A model generated the notes under the pieces. The model saw nothing but the letters and a program-made list of their open reading frames with translations, did not search any database and was not told the origin of the DNA. Made by a program: the position numbers and the translations under genes. From positions 17,203,810 to 17,267,809 of the forward strand of contig NC_092575.1 of the NCBI RefSeq assembly GCF_037975245.1: a DNA stretch of 64,000 bases, given 5' to 3'. Below, piece by piece: positions 25,949 through 38,986 of the stretch (positions within the stretch are counted from its first letter, which is position 1; each line of letters opens with the position of its first letter). This DNA comes from Apostichopus japonicus (taxonomy: Eukaryota; Echinodermata; Holothuroidea; Aspidochirotida; Stichopodidae).

Positions 25949-27217
25949 TACTGTAATGCGCACATATTGACCAATCATAGCACCAGAATTGATCTTGCGG
26001 TTCGTCCGTCAATTGATGAGCATATCCTCCCCATTACCCAAACTGCCTACACTTCAGGACGTTGCACAGCTGAACTTGTCTTCGCTTTTAAAGTGTTAGC
26101 AGAAAAAGCTATAACATCCATAGGTTACACTATAAATCTATTGATGCTAGATATGAGCAAGGCGTTCGACACAATTCAAAGAGGATCCTTGCTAACTGAC
26201 CTAGAACAGGTTCTAGACAACGACGAACTTCACCTGATATCACTACTAATCGATAACGTCTCCTACACCGTCAAATTAGAGGGCAAACTAGGACTTCCTT
26301 TTAACACTAACATTGGTTCACCACAAGGAGATAGTGCAAGTGCACTATTTTTTATAACTTATCTAGCCAACTCTATGAAATCAGATGATAATGATATCGA
26401 TGCAGTTATCCTGCCATCGCAGTTAGTTGATCATGATTACAGCACTACCACCACTAATTCTTTTTTCACAGTAGACCAACAATACGCTGATGATATCTCT
26501 TGGGCATCAACTGGTCAGCATATACTGCAAGACATCGAAAAACGAGTCTCTGACAAACTGGCAGTAAGAAATCTGAAAATCAATTGCACAAAAACTGAGA
26601 AATTTACAATCACAAGAAAAGGAAATGACAGTTGGAAGAAATGTAAATATGTTGGAAGCTTGCTGGGAACCGAAGAAGACATTAACAGAAGAATTGGTAT
26701 AACCAACGGTGCTTTCAACACACTGTCAAGCATTTTTAAAAGCAAAAACATAAGCCGGAAAATTAAGCTTAGGATCTTTGAGACTTTATTAAAGAGTATT
26801 TTTTTGTACAATTGCGAACTGTGGGGCACAACGAAGGATCTTGACCGCAAAATTGACACTTTTCAAAGGAGACTACTTCGAAATATTCTCAACATTAGAT
26901 GGACCAATAATAATTGGTTATCAAACGATGAGCTCTACAACGAAACCAACCAAACACCTTGGTCATCGATAGTCGCACATAGAAGATTGAGATTTTTCGG
27001 TCATGTAGCAAGACTCCAAGAGGACGCTCAAGCAAAGGTTGCTCTAAGAGAAGCACTGAGACATACTGCTAAACCAATTGGAAGGCCCGTGACTACCTTG
27101 CTTGGAAAAATAAAGTCGCAATTCAAGGACATTAATATTAACAGTTTCGAGGAAGCAATAAACCTTGCGCAAGATCGTAAAACGTGGCGGAGGTTAATCA
27201 CTGAGCATGTCGAATAG
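25949..27217 (+). pseudogene. 5'-truncated non-LTR retrotransposon reverse transcriptase
   Basis: Open frame of about 420 codons from an upstream stop (25,946-25,948) to TAG at 27,215. The first codons include no ATG, so the 5' part is missing. Reverse transcriptase motifs are in order: AYTSGRCTAELVFAFKVLAE (fingers), LLMLDMSKAFDTI (motif A Asp), GSPQGDSASALFF (motif B) and QQYADDISW (motif C, catalytic Asp pair). A thumb and C-terminal region follow with LYNCELWGTT, FQRRLLRNILNIRW and RRLRFFGHVARL, typical of non-LTR elements. No endonuclease domain or ORF1 is present. The frame is intact after truncation, implying a fairly recent insertion; RT core residues are kept. The clade is not assigned. 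Confidence 0.9.
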
Positions 27218-27228
27218 ACGAGACTCAA

Positions 27229-27245
27229 CTTACTACTACTACTAA
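27229..27245 (+). repeat. (TAC)n tail of the retrotransposon
   Basis: Short run of four to five 'tac' units just after the reverse transcriptase stop codon. Non-LTR elements of several clades end in such a short tandem repeat, so this probably marks the 3' end. Confidence 0.55.
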
Positions 27246-27686
27246 TGTGCGTTGCTAGGATGGTAACCATAACGGTAACGTGAGAGTGTGGTAAACAAAC
27301 TTGGATGCTGAATAGCACGCGAAGGCGTTGGATTCATGACATCACTTTTAACCACAAAGCTTTCGCGATTTTGGCGCTGTAACATATCTCTGCTTCTTAC
27401 ACACAAAACGTGCGCGTCGCGGAGTGAACGTGCACATCTGTACGCCCACAAGTTTTTTACAACATGATTTGTCACAGCGCAATCGTATACACTTTATGAA
27501 GCCAACTAACGCATGTAGTGATAAAGCGATCCGTGGCGAAGTTATTTAGAAGCAATACAACATGGTAATGCACTGACTTAGCACGTTAACTTAATATAGA
27601 CACGGAGCCCAGGTTAGGCTACCACTGTTGCCTACGTAACAACATGTCGGCATTAGCCAAATCATGAGTGGATTCTCCTTTTAGGC

Positions 27687-27688
<2 letters not shown>

Positions 27689-27725
<37 letters not shown>

Positions 27726-27799
27726 CGACTCATTACGATTTTCATTTATATATATATATAGCCTATATATATATATAGCCTATGCCTATATATATATAG

Positions 27800-27851
<52 letters not shown>

Positions 27852-27862
27852 TTACACCGGGC
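27689..27862. repeat. AT dinucleotide repeat cluster
   Basis: Several long (TA)n runs are separated by 'gcctatgccta' interruptions and a short non-repetitive piece. Confidence 0.9.
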
Positions 27863-30800
27863 CCAGGTTGCTCCTTGTTACTCCACTGCATGTGACCTAT
27901 ACTACATGCGAAAGTAATCAAACAATACATCCACCAAAGCTCCAACAAGCGATTGTTCTTCTTTCATCCCTTTTTCATAAATGGATGCATGCATATATAT
28001 ATATACGTTCCACAACTTCAGTCAATGAGTGCATGTTACTCAAATTTAAGAACATGATTATCTGCAAACCGATATTTCCTTTAAATTCGAGTTAATTCAA
28101 GAAAGATATACACGTATACACTCGATAAAAAATTAGTGGCAAGCGTACAATATATCCACTGTTGATTAATTATCAAGATATCGACTTATGGTAGCTAGTG
28201 AAAGCATAAACACGAGGAAACATTTGGAATGGGAAGGTAAACTGGTATACAGACCTCATACACCAGTATACGTAATTATCCGCCATATTATATACAAGGG
28301 CGGCCCCTTGATGACTTACGCGTAAATGCCGGTAAGATCCGAGTCGTGAAGCTACTTAATTATTTCATCCATTTTGGCATACCATATTATGTTTGCCTAG
28401 AGAATGCTTTTTTTTTAAAAATAAATAAAGTTCTTCCTTTTTGCGTAACATGTCGCAGAAAAAAAGCAGTGTTTACTTACATGTTCTTCAATACACGTAT
28501 TGTTGCTTACGAGAGAATCCACACACTGAAGTGCATGTCAACAGTAGCTCATTCAGTAGGCCTATATAGTAAAGTATCAACAAACATATTTTCATTGCGT
28601 CATAAAAGTGTAGTGCGTCATATGCATAAATCGGGCGCCTTGTATGAGACACGTATGCCCTTGCATCATTGTATATGAGTATGATATATATGTATATATT
28701 TCATTGCATGAAGCTTTACCACGCAGTTGTATATATATTTTTCTCTGCGCGTAAGGTTAGTCTATACATGTAAGTTTTATATTTTATATGCGTTCATGGC
28801 AGTTACAGGATGGGGCGTTGATAAGGCGTTGTATTGGTAAATGTGTGTGTCAAAATATTGTCGCCACGGTGATTGTATCATAACATACAATCCTATATAG
28901 TTACGTAATATGTGGTTGTAATGTGCCGTATTTATGTGTATATATGTGGTCCTACGATAGAGAGACGTCTTTAACCAAATGACTGACGGCGAAAGTTGAG
29001 GGGAGAAGGGGGGGGGCTAATTATTGAGGGGGAGGTGAGGGGTATTCCGGAATATATGTCTTTCAAAGTATCATATGTGGCCTGCAAATTACTATACATG
29101 ATCACCCGCTTTCTTAATGATAGATATAAATAATTCCCGATAAAATTAAGATATCATAGTTATCAAGTTGGCATTCGTAAGAAAACGAGATTATTATCTG
29201 ATTATGGGAATTAGGATTAGATTAAATGTTATTAGGAAATTAAATAGAGGAATCAAAATCCAGTCCGTCGATTTGATGACATATACGATTATGAAAAATT
29301 TTCTTTTTTGATTGCGGACTGCAATAGAAGGGAACTTCATGATGAAGTTAGCTGGTTATTATATGCATATCCTTCCTATAAGTTGACGTATGTGTATCGG
29401 AATGGCTGAGAGGGTCAAATCCAATATGACAGGAGAAAAGTGTTCTTCCAACTCATAGTTCCTTCCGTTATCTTCTTTTCTGTTTCTCCTAGAAGTTGAA
29501 ACATTTCGAATACTTTGCCTTTTATACTTACTTCTGAAATTCCGTGTCATCTCATACTGACGGGGCAGGAACCTCTACAGATATAATGGTTATAGACATG
29601 CCTGTCGGGCGAAAACGTTTGCCTGCAGCTGCCTTATACGCGTTGCCCGCGGCGGGTGACGTTTTGCACTGTCATATGTGATACGATAAACAACCCTGCA
29701 ACTTGTATATAGTGGATTTTCTATCTATATAGTATCTGTCCTATGCCTTACTGATGTAGTTTACAAATAATTCGTTCAATTGCTCTTTGTAATGTGTGTT
29801 ATTTGTAGTCTGGATACCTGTACTGTTTACGTACTGACTTACTGGTAATTTCCTTATTATGCCTAATGCTCACCTTGTCTTGTATGTTACTGTGTAAACT
29901 ACCTTTATCAGGTCAAGTCATGAGTATCTAGTTATTGTACATGACTACACATTGGTGATAATAAACATAGTTACAGTAGCGTTCAGCGTGTGCACATGCT
30001 CCTTTCGCTTCCCACGCGGTCCCTTAAAGATCTGCCTTATTGGCTGCAATTTATAGCCCGTTATAGGTAGGAAAGCTCTGTGATTACGTAATCGACATGC
30101 CACGGTCGTAAATCGACATCAGGCTGTACAATTGGTCTATACATAGCTTCTTAACACCATTGGGCTCTTTGTGTAAACATTGTGTGGAAATATGCTCATG
30201 TCAACAGTTTAGTTAATCATACAGCGTTCACACAAATACCCTCATACAAGACAAAATATGTGAAAAGCGTTGCAGACTTATTTGTAAAAAGAGGTCATTT
30301 TACGACCAAGGCAGGTCGATTACGTAATCTCAAGAAACTTTTTCATGATACAGCAGACCTTTTAAAGTTGTCCACAATGGCTTGCCATAGCGCATGGTTG
30401 CACGGCGACTGAGGTCACATGGTGTACACAATCTAGTCGCCCCCAAGCTTACCCATTCTGTTTCAATTATGCGCGATCGATTTCACGTACAAAAGCACTG
30501 TAGATAATAGTACCAAACACAATGAATGCACCTTCGGAAGGTAAATAATCTTTGATAATACCTGATTTGTGTAATGGATGCTGGTTTTACTTGCAATAAC
30601 TTTTTCAATTTTTTCAATCATTTGTTGGACTAATACAGACGATAGGCCCAACAAGGTTCATTAATGTTAATCGAAAACAATTGATTAATCATGAGACATG
30701 AGCGATCAGTCCTACAACAAGCTCTGCCAGATCATTCATAAACTAACCCCTTAGGGCTAGGCCTTAGTCCAATGTAACTTTTTATGGTCTAAGCTAGGCT

Positions 30801-32307
30801 CCGACCTGCTGTACTGAAGGCTAAGTGGAGGATTCCCATCGGTTAGCCTAACTAGTAACAAGTAAGGCTAAGTAACTTAGACCAGAACCTAGTCGCAAGT
30901 AGACGTAGGCCTTTGTACTGTATCACAGGTCACATTGTTGTAGGCTTTAGCTAGAAAGCCCATTAATAATATTACTAGGCCTATAATGCCAGATGATTGT
31001 TAGTCTGCTCAATCTGCGAAACCAGATTTTGTTATCTACTGCACAGCGTATGACTAGCTTATAAAGTATGAATTTTGTTCTTATTTGGTCCCTAGCAATA
31101 TACATGATCAACAGTTTAATATTTGTCAGTTCGTTAATCGCAATTTTATAAGAATCTGACCGGTCTGAGGCCCCATTTGTGAATGCATGGGTATCAGGAT
31201 AGGTATTCTTTTGCCTCAAGGTGGTAATAGAGCTGACATATCAGATGCAACCATATCTGAGAATGGGTGGTGGATCAAAATCGAACAAAAGAACATTATG
31301 ATCATGCCCAAAAGGTCAAAACATTTGTTTCTAAAATCAATAGCTATTTATGGCCTTTAGACTGGTGCCAGATCTTGGGTAGTGTGAGCCCTGAGCATTC
31401 ACACTACAAATCCAGATTGCCCTTGGCAGGGTTGGATATTTCCAAGAAGTATTTATATTTCCCAGCCGGGCGGGAAATATTCTGGAATACTATTTTGGAC
31501 ATTACAGTTACTACTGTACCAGGTAATATTGGTGAACACAAAATCATGTGAAAAACAACTAGTGAGGACTAATTACAGTGATTTGCATGAAATAGTGACT
31601 GATGAGGTTCATCTAATTATTCATCTTATTGTAATAAAAGTTCCTACCAGCCTGCTATGCACCTATTGAGCGAGATCTCCAACTTCAGGACAATACAAAC
31701 TAAACTACAGAACATGGTCTGCAAAAAGCTACAAAAGTTGTAATGTGCTGCAGATTTTGAGAGCGGGAGCAGTGGACATTGTCTGGTACTAAACTTGCCT
31801 CTAGTACTTTTTTTAGTAATGCAACATATCTTTCCAGCCTGTTAACAATCAGATTTTCTTCCACGTTGCATAATCTATAGCATTGACTAGGGTAATTCTA
31901 GTTTTGTATAAACAAGTTGGAGGAAAGATTGTCAAATTTTAATTGAAACATGTGATGCTCAGTATTGTGTTTACTGCATTATACATAGGGCCTACAGTAC
32001 TGTACAAGCTAAATTACCTCTCTTTTTTGTGTGTCATTTGCTGGGTGATGTGGTTTTTAAGTTGCTGACATCATTATAACACTTTTTGAATGAATAAACA
32101 AGTTGACAAAATTAAAACATTTCTGTTGTTGAATACTGATTTCCCAGTGTTTCCCAACTGTGGATAATATTTCTGAACAAGAAATACCGTGCGGTATTTT
32201 CACGCACCGGTATTTGCAGGGTCAGGATGTGTATTCAACCAATCAAGCAACCTACGTGAAGCTTTTCTATCTTCTCATCAGTATAATAATCAACCATGTA
32301 AGCTAAG
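27863..32307. other. Intergenic, no gene seen
   Basis: AT-rich unique sequence with scattered short open frames and a G-run near 29,010. None of the frames has a recognisable domain or good splice context. Near 30,377 there is one isolated copy of 'tggcttgccat', the terminal motif of the fold-back element at 6400-6839. Confidence 0.5.
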
Positions 32308-32450
32308 ATGATGACGACTACTCAAGATTCCAGTATTCAGTGTGAGAGATCTGCCTCTGACCTGAGCCACACCTCGTCATCTCAGCAAAATCAGTCCACC
32401 GAGAGTGAGCTGACGAGGAGACGACAATTGAAGGTGACTGAATACTCCTT
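32308..32450 (+). other. Possible Ser/Gln-rich first exon
   Basis: ATG at 32,308 (second ATG at 32,311) opens a hydrophilic stretch, MMTTTQDSSIQCERSASDLS then HTSSSQQNQSTESELTRRRQ, reaching a possible GT donor near 32,455. Codon composition looks protein-like, but I recognise no family and no second exon. It lies about 0.9 kb upstream of the first visible PIPOX remnant and does not resemble an oxidase N-terminus. Confidence 0.25.
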
Positions 32451-32487
32451 TTTAGGTTTTATAAGGGAATCTAATAACATAAATAAC

Positions 32488-32985
32488 CTGGCAAACTGGG
32501 GAGAAGAATTGACCATACATTTTCTGACCAATATAATTTTGCGAGTGCAAAGAAGTACTTCAAAACTGCATTCCACTCGAACTAGTTGGGTGCTTTGGCG
32601 AACATGTTTTGTAGGTAATCCTAGATTTCATAAGGTAGGACTAAATTCATGTCTGTTATAGTTGACTATTGCAATTGCAATTTGTGGATTGGTCTTAGAG
32701 TATCCTCCCAAATCAAACAAATTGAAATTGTAGACATCAATGGTGCATTCTGAGGAATCTTTAGACCACATACTTTTGTGTGAGGTTGAATATAAGGGTG
32801 TACACCTCCCATTCACCCTCCCCTCCAATCCACCCCTGGGATATGCACCTGACCTAATGTAACCTGGAGAGAAGAATTGACCATACAATTTGTGACCAAT
32901 GTTACTATTTTATGTTTAGTTAAATTGCAAGTGCAGAAGAAATACTCTCAACCTAAAACTGTATTCCACTCAAACTAGTTGAGCA
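32488..32985. repeat. Direct repeat pair of about 120 bp
   Basis: Positions 32,488-32,605 and 32,863-32,985 share 'gagaagaattgaccataca', 'gaccaat', 'gtattccactc' and 'aactagttg' in the same order. This is a local duplication with about 250 bases between the copies. Confidence 0.75.
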
Positions 32986-33201
32986 TAGCATGGTGCCTTA
33001 TTTTACATGAATTAAGTTACATTCTCTGCAAAACATTTGTCTTTGGTAAAGATCATAGGCCTATTGCTTTGGGAGGTGTATTTTTTCTTCTTGCACAAAG
33101 GCTTAAAATACTACTAATTCTATTATCTTTCAATTACAATCATCCTGCAGCTTTCCTTTTTCTCGTTTGAGTAATTCTAATTATTTCCTTGCTTTCTTCA
33201 G

Positions 33202-36200
33202 CCATCTCACATCTCTACCAGTCAAGACTATCAGCGGCCTACGTCTTCCAAAAGTACTCCATCACGTAGAGTCCAGAAGAAATTTCCGAGTTAGTGCTAC
33301 GACTGCTTTCAAGTTGGATATTAAAATAATAAAGACAGTATTTTTTGAGATATCAAATGGACAACTTTTAAGCATTTGAAGCATTAGAACACTGGAAGCA
33401 ACTAGAAAGGGAAACAAACACAAACCTTTATAGGTGAGTTTCTAAACTTGATTCAACAGTTTTTTTCTTGGGTTTGTCTTTCTACTTTAAATTAGAAAGG
33501 GAGAAGCATGTACACGTTGTTTCTTGTATGACAAGATATATACTTTATATGTTTCCGTCTCATACACGTGCAGAGAAAGACGTGAATCTTCGATCATTGG
33601 TGGAAATTGATAAATTGATGCATATATGTTAGTGGTATATGGTAATGAAAGGAAACCAAATGTCACTTGACATTCCTTTATTCGCAAATTTGCAGAACAC
33701 CCGTCAAGAAACAATTGTTAAACATTTGATATTCTAATTCTCTTTTCATTTATAGACAAACAGGAATGAAAGTCATCGACAAACCGCCATTTAAGGAGCT
33801 GGAGGCAATGAAAGCAAACAATAGGCTTTAGGGGTGGAGTGCGAGATCTTGAGTCCGGAGGTGGTCCAAGACAGATATCCAGGCCTCGTGAAGATACCCA
33901 AAAATCATAAAGCACTTTTGGAGACAAATGCTGGATTTCTAAGAGCTGACAAAGCTCTGGAATGTCTAAGGGTATACTGAAACTCATTTACACATTAATG
34001 GTTCTTTACCGAATAATTTAGGGATTGCATCTGCAAGTTGGCAGCAACTCAGAGTTTTTATGAATTGTGTTAAATCATAAAAAATGATTGGCAATTGCAA
34101 TGTATTTGTTTACAAGAATTGCTATATATATGTTGGTTTGTGCTGGTGACGATCCCCACGCTAAATAATCACAGGATACGATGTAATCTGCTTTTTTTGG
34201 GGGGGGGGAGGGGGGAGGGAGTTACTATTTTGAAAGAGTGTAATTTATTCTACAACTTCCCCACACAATATACGATATTCCAGTAATACCATCAATACAA
34301 GTAACAAACAATAATAATTAATATATCGCACTATATACTTCTTCTTTACCTTTATATTGAGATTTTGAATAGCATTTCCTATGCAATACCACATGAATGC
34401 AAAACCACATGAATTATGCAATAAGTACACATTAAGTAACGGTACAAGAAACAATTAACGGTTCATATGATATATATGTTAGAGGGCTTTCATCTCCGAG
34501 AATTGTTTAAAATTTGTGTGAAATTTTCATAACATAATGTCACTGGTTGAGATTGAATGATATAAACTCTATGCCATTCTGGTTTTCATCTTGTTATAAT
34601 AACATTTAAGTGCTTTGATTTAAATAACTGTTAGCCTCTGGCTGATTGCACTGTGCTATTGTTATTAACAAAGCATATACATTATGTGCTACCCTCTATA
34701 GATGCAGATTAAGAAGTTTGGTGGACAAATAAATGACTCGGAGAAGGTATACAGAAAATATCTTGCCTGGATCATTTGTAACTGTAACAACTGACAAGGG
34801 AACTTACAAGACCAAATCTCTAATCATTACTCCTGGTTAATGGATATGTAAACTCATGAAACCACTGGGTTTGAATCTTCCCATACGGGTAATTAAATCT
34901 GTATTCAGTTTGTAACTTGCGCTATCTGTAATATGTACATAAAACAAATGCATGTATAGTTACTTGATGATGGGATATATACTTACCAGTATGATCATAG
35001 AAAAAGTCATAATTGGCCATTTGTTTACTTTTCCATATCTCGTAACTTATACTGATCACTGCTGTTACTGTGATTACTACAATGGAGTTATGTGCTTCTT
35101 TTCACTAGGTTGGTTCCTTTTCAAAGTTTGAACAAATAGTAAATTAAAGATCAAAACAACAAGTTTGACAAGCTAAATTACTTTTAGGGTCCAAAGATAT
35201 CATTGAAACACAATTCAGAGAGATCATTGAAAAAAAGCAATATTCTTTCCAAGTCAAAACATGGAACACGTTAATGTGTGCACAGAGGTGTAGCAATGGG
35301 GATGTTCAGACGGTTCATTGAATCAAGGGTCCAAACGTCCAGGGCTCCACAAGTCCAGGGGTCCCAATGGTTTAATTTCAACATTTGGACCCATCGGATC
35401 CACTTCTGCCAGTCTGGTGAGATAGCCAGACAGAAATTTGTAGCTTTTACATTAATAGCTTTGTGACAACTTCATGCTGTTTAGATTCAATAAGGATAAA
35501 GGTCCCCAGCTTTCACTTGTGAACCGGGGTCCTTGAAACCCTATAGTTAAGCAAATGTGTCTCTGCATGTGTCTCATACATGTTACAAAAGTAGTGGTGA
35601 ATGGTTGCTTGTTGTCAAACCGACCACTTTTTGCATTATACTTATTATGATAAGGGTCTAGCATGCACATTCTAGTTTGTTTTATTTGTTTGCTTTTTTA
35701 ACATTTGACGTTTTGACGAAAAAAAGCTCTGAAAACTTTTTAAATTATTGAAATAACATTCCCATAATGTTCCCAAGAATATGAACATGAACTTTCGAAA
35801 GGAGCTATTTATATGTAAAAGATTTTACATATGATCGTATTTCTTAGCTTTACATTGACATATCCAAAGCTTACATGTGTATTTGTTTTCTTTCTCTTCG
35901 GAATGATTTCAGGTTGTAAAAATCACTCTGTGTTATTGGACAGAGAAAATACCAGGCCAGTCTAAGAAATATCCAACTTTCTGTGATTTCGGCATTGATA
36001 AACCAGATGGTTTTACAGAACCAGTCTATGTTTTCGGATTCCCGAGTATAGAATATAACGGACTGAGAAAGGTAAGGGAATTTTTCAAAATGCGGAAGTG
36101 AGAAAATAATGTCAGAACAAGAAAGAAGGAGAAGGGGAATTGTCACATATGTCATATAATTGTCCCGGGCCCTTTAACTTAAATAAGCCACAATTAACCA

Positions 36201-37419
36201 TAAAGATTAGCATATAGGCTATGGTAGAAATAATTATGATGAGCATGGTTGCTACAAATAGCTAAGAAAAATGTTGCTCCGTTTGGGAGATACCCATATA
36301 TGGTTTTAAAAGTCATGTCTGTAAGCGGCCATTTTTTTGGGGGGGGGGGGTAAATATGTGTTGTCAAAGTGCCACGAAGATCTGAAACGTTTAATACTCT
36401 TTATTTTTATGTTTTCGAGGGTATAGAAGAAGAATGCTTACAGTGTTGACGCTGAAACGAAATCAAGAAACAAACACAATAAAATGAAGTACAGGTTGCT
36501 CGATGACGTCATATTCAGACTTGATCAAGTCTTCGGCCTTGTGTGCAGGAAAATTAAACCTGTGGTATCTTCCAAAGGGAATAAGATATTTCTTACATGC
36601 TTGGGAAAGTTATGAAAGGGACAATTATCTCTTTTACATAGAGCAATAACGATGATCATGAGGTTTTGTACCCTTTTAATTACCAAAGTATTGCTGTTTC
36701 TAAATACTGATAGAAGTTTGCACGGAAAGATTACACCTTTTTCGGATGACCGTATGACAAGCCGTCAACTATCCGCACATCAGACCATTAGACTAACTCA
36801 AGCCTCTTTACTCACCAGTATTTAATGTTCCTACGCTGCGTGTTTGTTTTCTTTTGTTTTGTGAAGAAATATGCTTTAAAATTGACTCAAATATAAATAA
36901 ATGGAATGAGTTTACCTGTAAATCGGCTGTATAACTTTTTAATAAGTGTCAGTATAGTCTTTAGAATGTTTTAGAAGGTTACTATAACAATTGCAACAGG
37001 ATGTTAGATTTTTGTGTTCAGCTTTATTTGGGTTCCTTGATGGAACTTTATGTCCCTTCTGATCTTTCTTTTTCCACTAAAATAAACTATGTGCCACTTA
37101 AGAAAGATAGTGGCAGTTTGAAACATCTGCAGTCCTTTTATACAAACTCTGCAAATTTTATACACTTACCTATACAGATGGGGGGGGGGGGTTGGCTTTG
37201 TACGTTAATTTGTATATTTTGCCTATTTTGTACATTTTGTTCTCTCCTCAATTTTACGCAGATCAGTGTTCACCATGGTACGGGGGTCGATCCAGATCAA
37301 AGAGACAGCTTCATCGCAGATGAGACTAAAGATGCTCAATTTTTGTTGAATTACATGAAGAGACGATTCCCCGAATATATAATCCAGACCCTGCTATCAT
37401 TGAGAAGTGTATGTATTCT
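33202..37419 (+). pseudogene. PIPOX: Decayed peroxisomal sarcosine oxidase-like gene (PIPOX)
   Basis: Five plus-strand exon remnants in family order. (1) 33202-33433: SHLYQSRLSAAY, then a stop and non-homologous sequence, then EHWKQLERETNTNLYR. (2) 33756-33971: QTGMKVIDKPPF, a one-base deletion near 33,825, then EILSPEVVQDRYPGLV and FLRADKALECLR. (3) 34702-34888: a one-base insertion in an A run near 34,758 and a TAA in place of the Pro/Ala codon before WICKLMKPLG. (4) 35913-36071: intact, 53 codons, with LCYWTEKIPG. (5) 37262-37419: 158 bases, two extra bases (an added AT near 37,378) before NPDPAIIEKCMYS. Splice sites are mostly intact. Family members oxidise sarcosine or pipecolate with FAD in peroxisomes. 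The N-terminal FAD-binding exon was not found. The next exon type exists only at 12,362, 50,772 and 63,738. With several independent breaks this is a pseudogene as read. Confidence 0.85.
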
Positions 37420-37613
37420 GTGAGTACTTCATGTTTCACTGCCTATACACCGTGGGAGCAAAATTATATAAAGAAGAATGATATATCGCATACCATATCG
37501 ATATATCGATATAGCAATATATCGAAAACAGTTGTTTTTGTGTACTTTCAACACGAGGCAAATATATATGATACGTTACCCGTGCACCCTGTCCTTTCAT
37601 TCTACCTATACAC

Positions 37614-37979
37614 CAGTGGCGTAGGAAGGTACTTTTGAGTGGGGGGGGCTGAAGATCGATGGCCGGCCTGGGGGAGGGGTCTAAGGGGAGGGGGACACCC
37701 CCTCCCCTTTGGAATTTTTTGCATTTCCAGGTGGCCTCAGATGCAATTTGGTGCAATATAGCACACTTCAACACCCACTCCGTTTTGTAAACTTAATTTT
37801 GTATTTTAACCTGGCCTTAGATGCAATTTGGTGCTCCAAATGAGATTTTTTTTTTCTCAATTGGAAATGAAAAAGGGGTTTTCTGACTTGCGAAGCGGGG
37901 GGGCGGAATGATACTTCCGCCCCTCCACATTTTTCACTGGGGGGCTGGTGCCCCCAGCCCCCCGGTTCCTACGCCCTTG
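37614..37979. mobile_element. hAT-type MITE with perfect 8-bp TSD
   Basis: Begins CAGTGGCGTAGGAA and ends with the inverted GTTCCTACGCCCTTG. The flanks are ctatacac on both sides (37,606-37,613 and 37,980-37,987). The interior contains two copies of 'tagatgcaatttggtgc' about 100 bases apart and G/C runs near the ends. It sits in the intron after PIPOX exon 5. Confidence 0.93.
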
Positions 37980-38524
37980 CTATACACAGATCAAAAGTGT
38001 CTATTTATGAAACTAAAATAGAGAGGAGATGTTGGCGAATCTTCTAACTTTACTAACTTTTTATACAATTTCCTTAATCTTGTAGTCAGGAACATTTGAT
38101 TTGGTGTTTGATTCAAAGTCTGTTCTCCTTGTTAACACAATGCAAAACGTTTGAAAATGCTTTTTGGTTTGCTTGCAGCTATATATAAGCTAGATATATG
38201 TTTTATATGCACAGTCACGGTACATGACAGAATTTCAATCGCAATTGGTCACGATAATAACTTCATCATGTTTACATATTTTAGAACAGCTCGCAGAAAG
38301 TTATGCTTCATTTGAATTTTTTGTTTTTATAATATCTAGTAAACACGAAGGTCGGGTGAATAACGTTAGATATGAAGAGCAATATAATTTTGAAATTATA
38401 TAATTACATATAATTTTAGTACAGGGATTACGTTATCTTAATTAAATCATCCAATATATTAGAGAGAAAGAGGAAAAAACCTCAAGTTTTATTGTGTCAT
38501 TCTAGTCTAGTTCACAATTGTTAA

Positions 38525-38793
38525 CAGGCGCGTAGCCAAGTGGGGGTGGGGGCGAAGGGGGCAGCCGCCCCCCCTTCAGCATTTTTTTTTAATGTTTTTA
38601 TGATATCGCTAGTATTTTCAAAGAGAAAATGCTAAGATGCAACTTACAAGGCCTGGGAAGTGCCTTTTCCAGCGATCTGGGAGGCATTTTCAGCCAAAAT
38701 TTTCTTGTATGCTTCGCGCCAAAATGGTGGCGCTACGCTTATATAGTTTGCAATACCGAATCTACAGTTTCGCCCTCCCTGGCTACGCGCCTG
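38525..38793. mobile_element. CAGGCGCGTAGCC MITE with perfect 8-bp TSD
   Basis: Begins CAGGCGCGTAGCCA and ends with the exact inverse TGGCTACGCGCCTG. Both flanks are attgttaa (38,517-38,524 and 38,794-38,801). It is the complete member of the family whose fragments lie at 14,400-14,643, 1498-1570 and 44,400-44,452. The 8-bp duplication fits hAT-type transposition. Confidence 0.95.
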
Positions 38794-38986
38794 ATTGTTA
38801 ATTAACTATGTACGTACCAATCCCACTATGGCGTACTTAAGGACAATCAAATGACGAATATGTCATGTTTGTCTTTCTTGAATCAAGAGATAAACATAGA
38901 TAAAATCATCATTTTGCTGTGTCATTCTATATAGTAGCTATAGAGTTAACAATTGCTAGCGAAGCGGCTTATTCAATATGCGTTTT

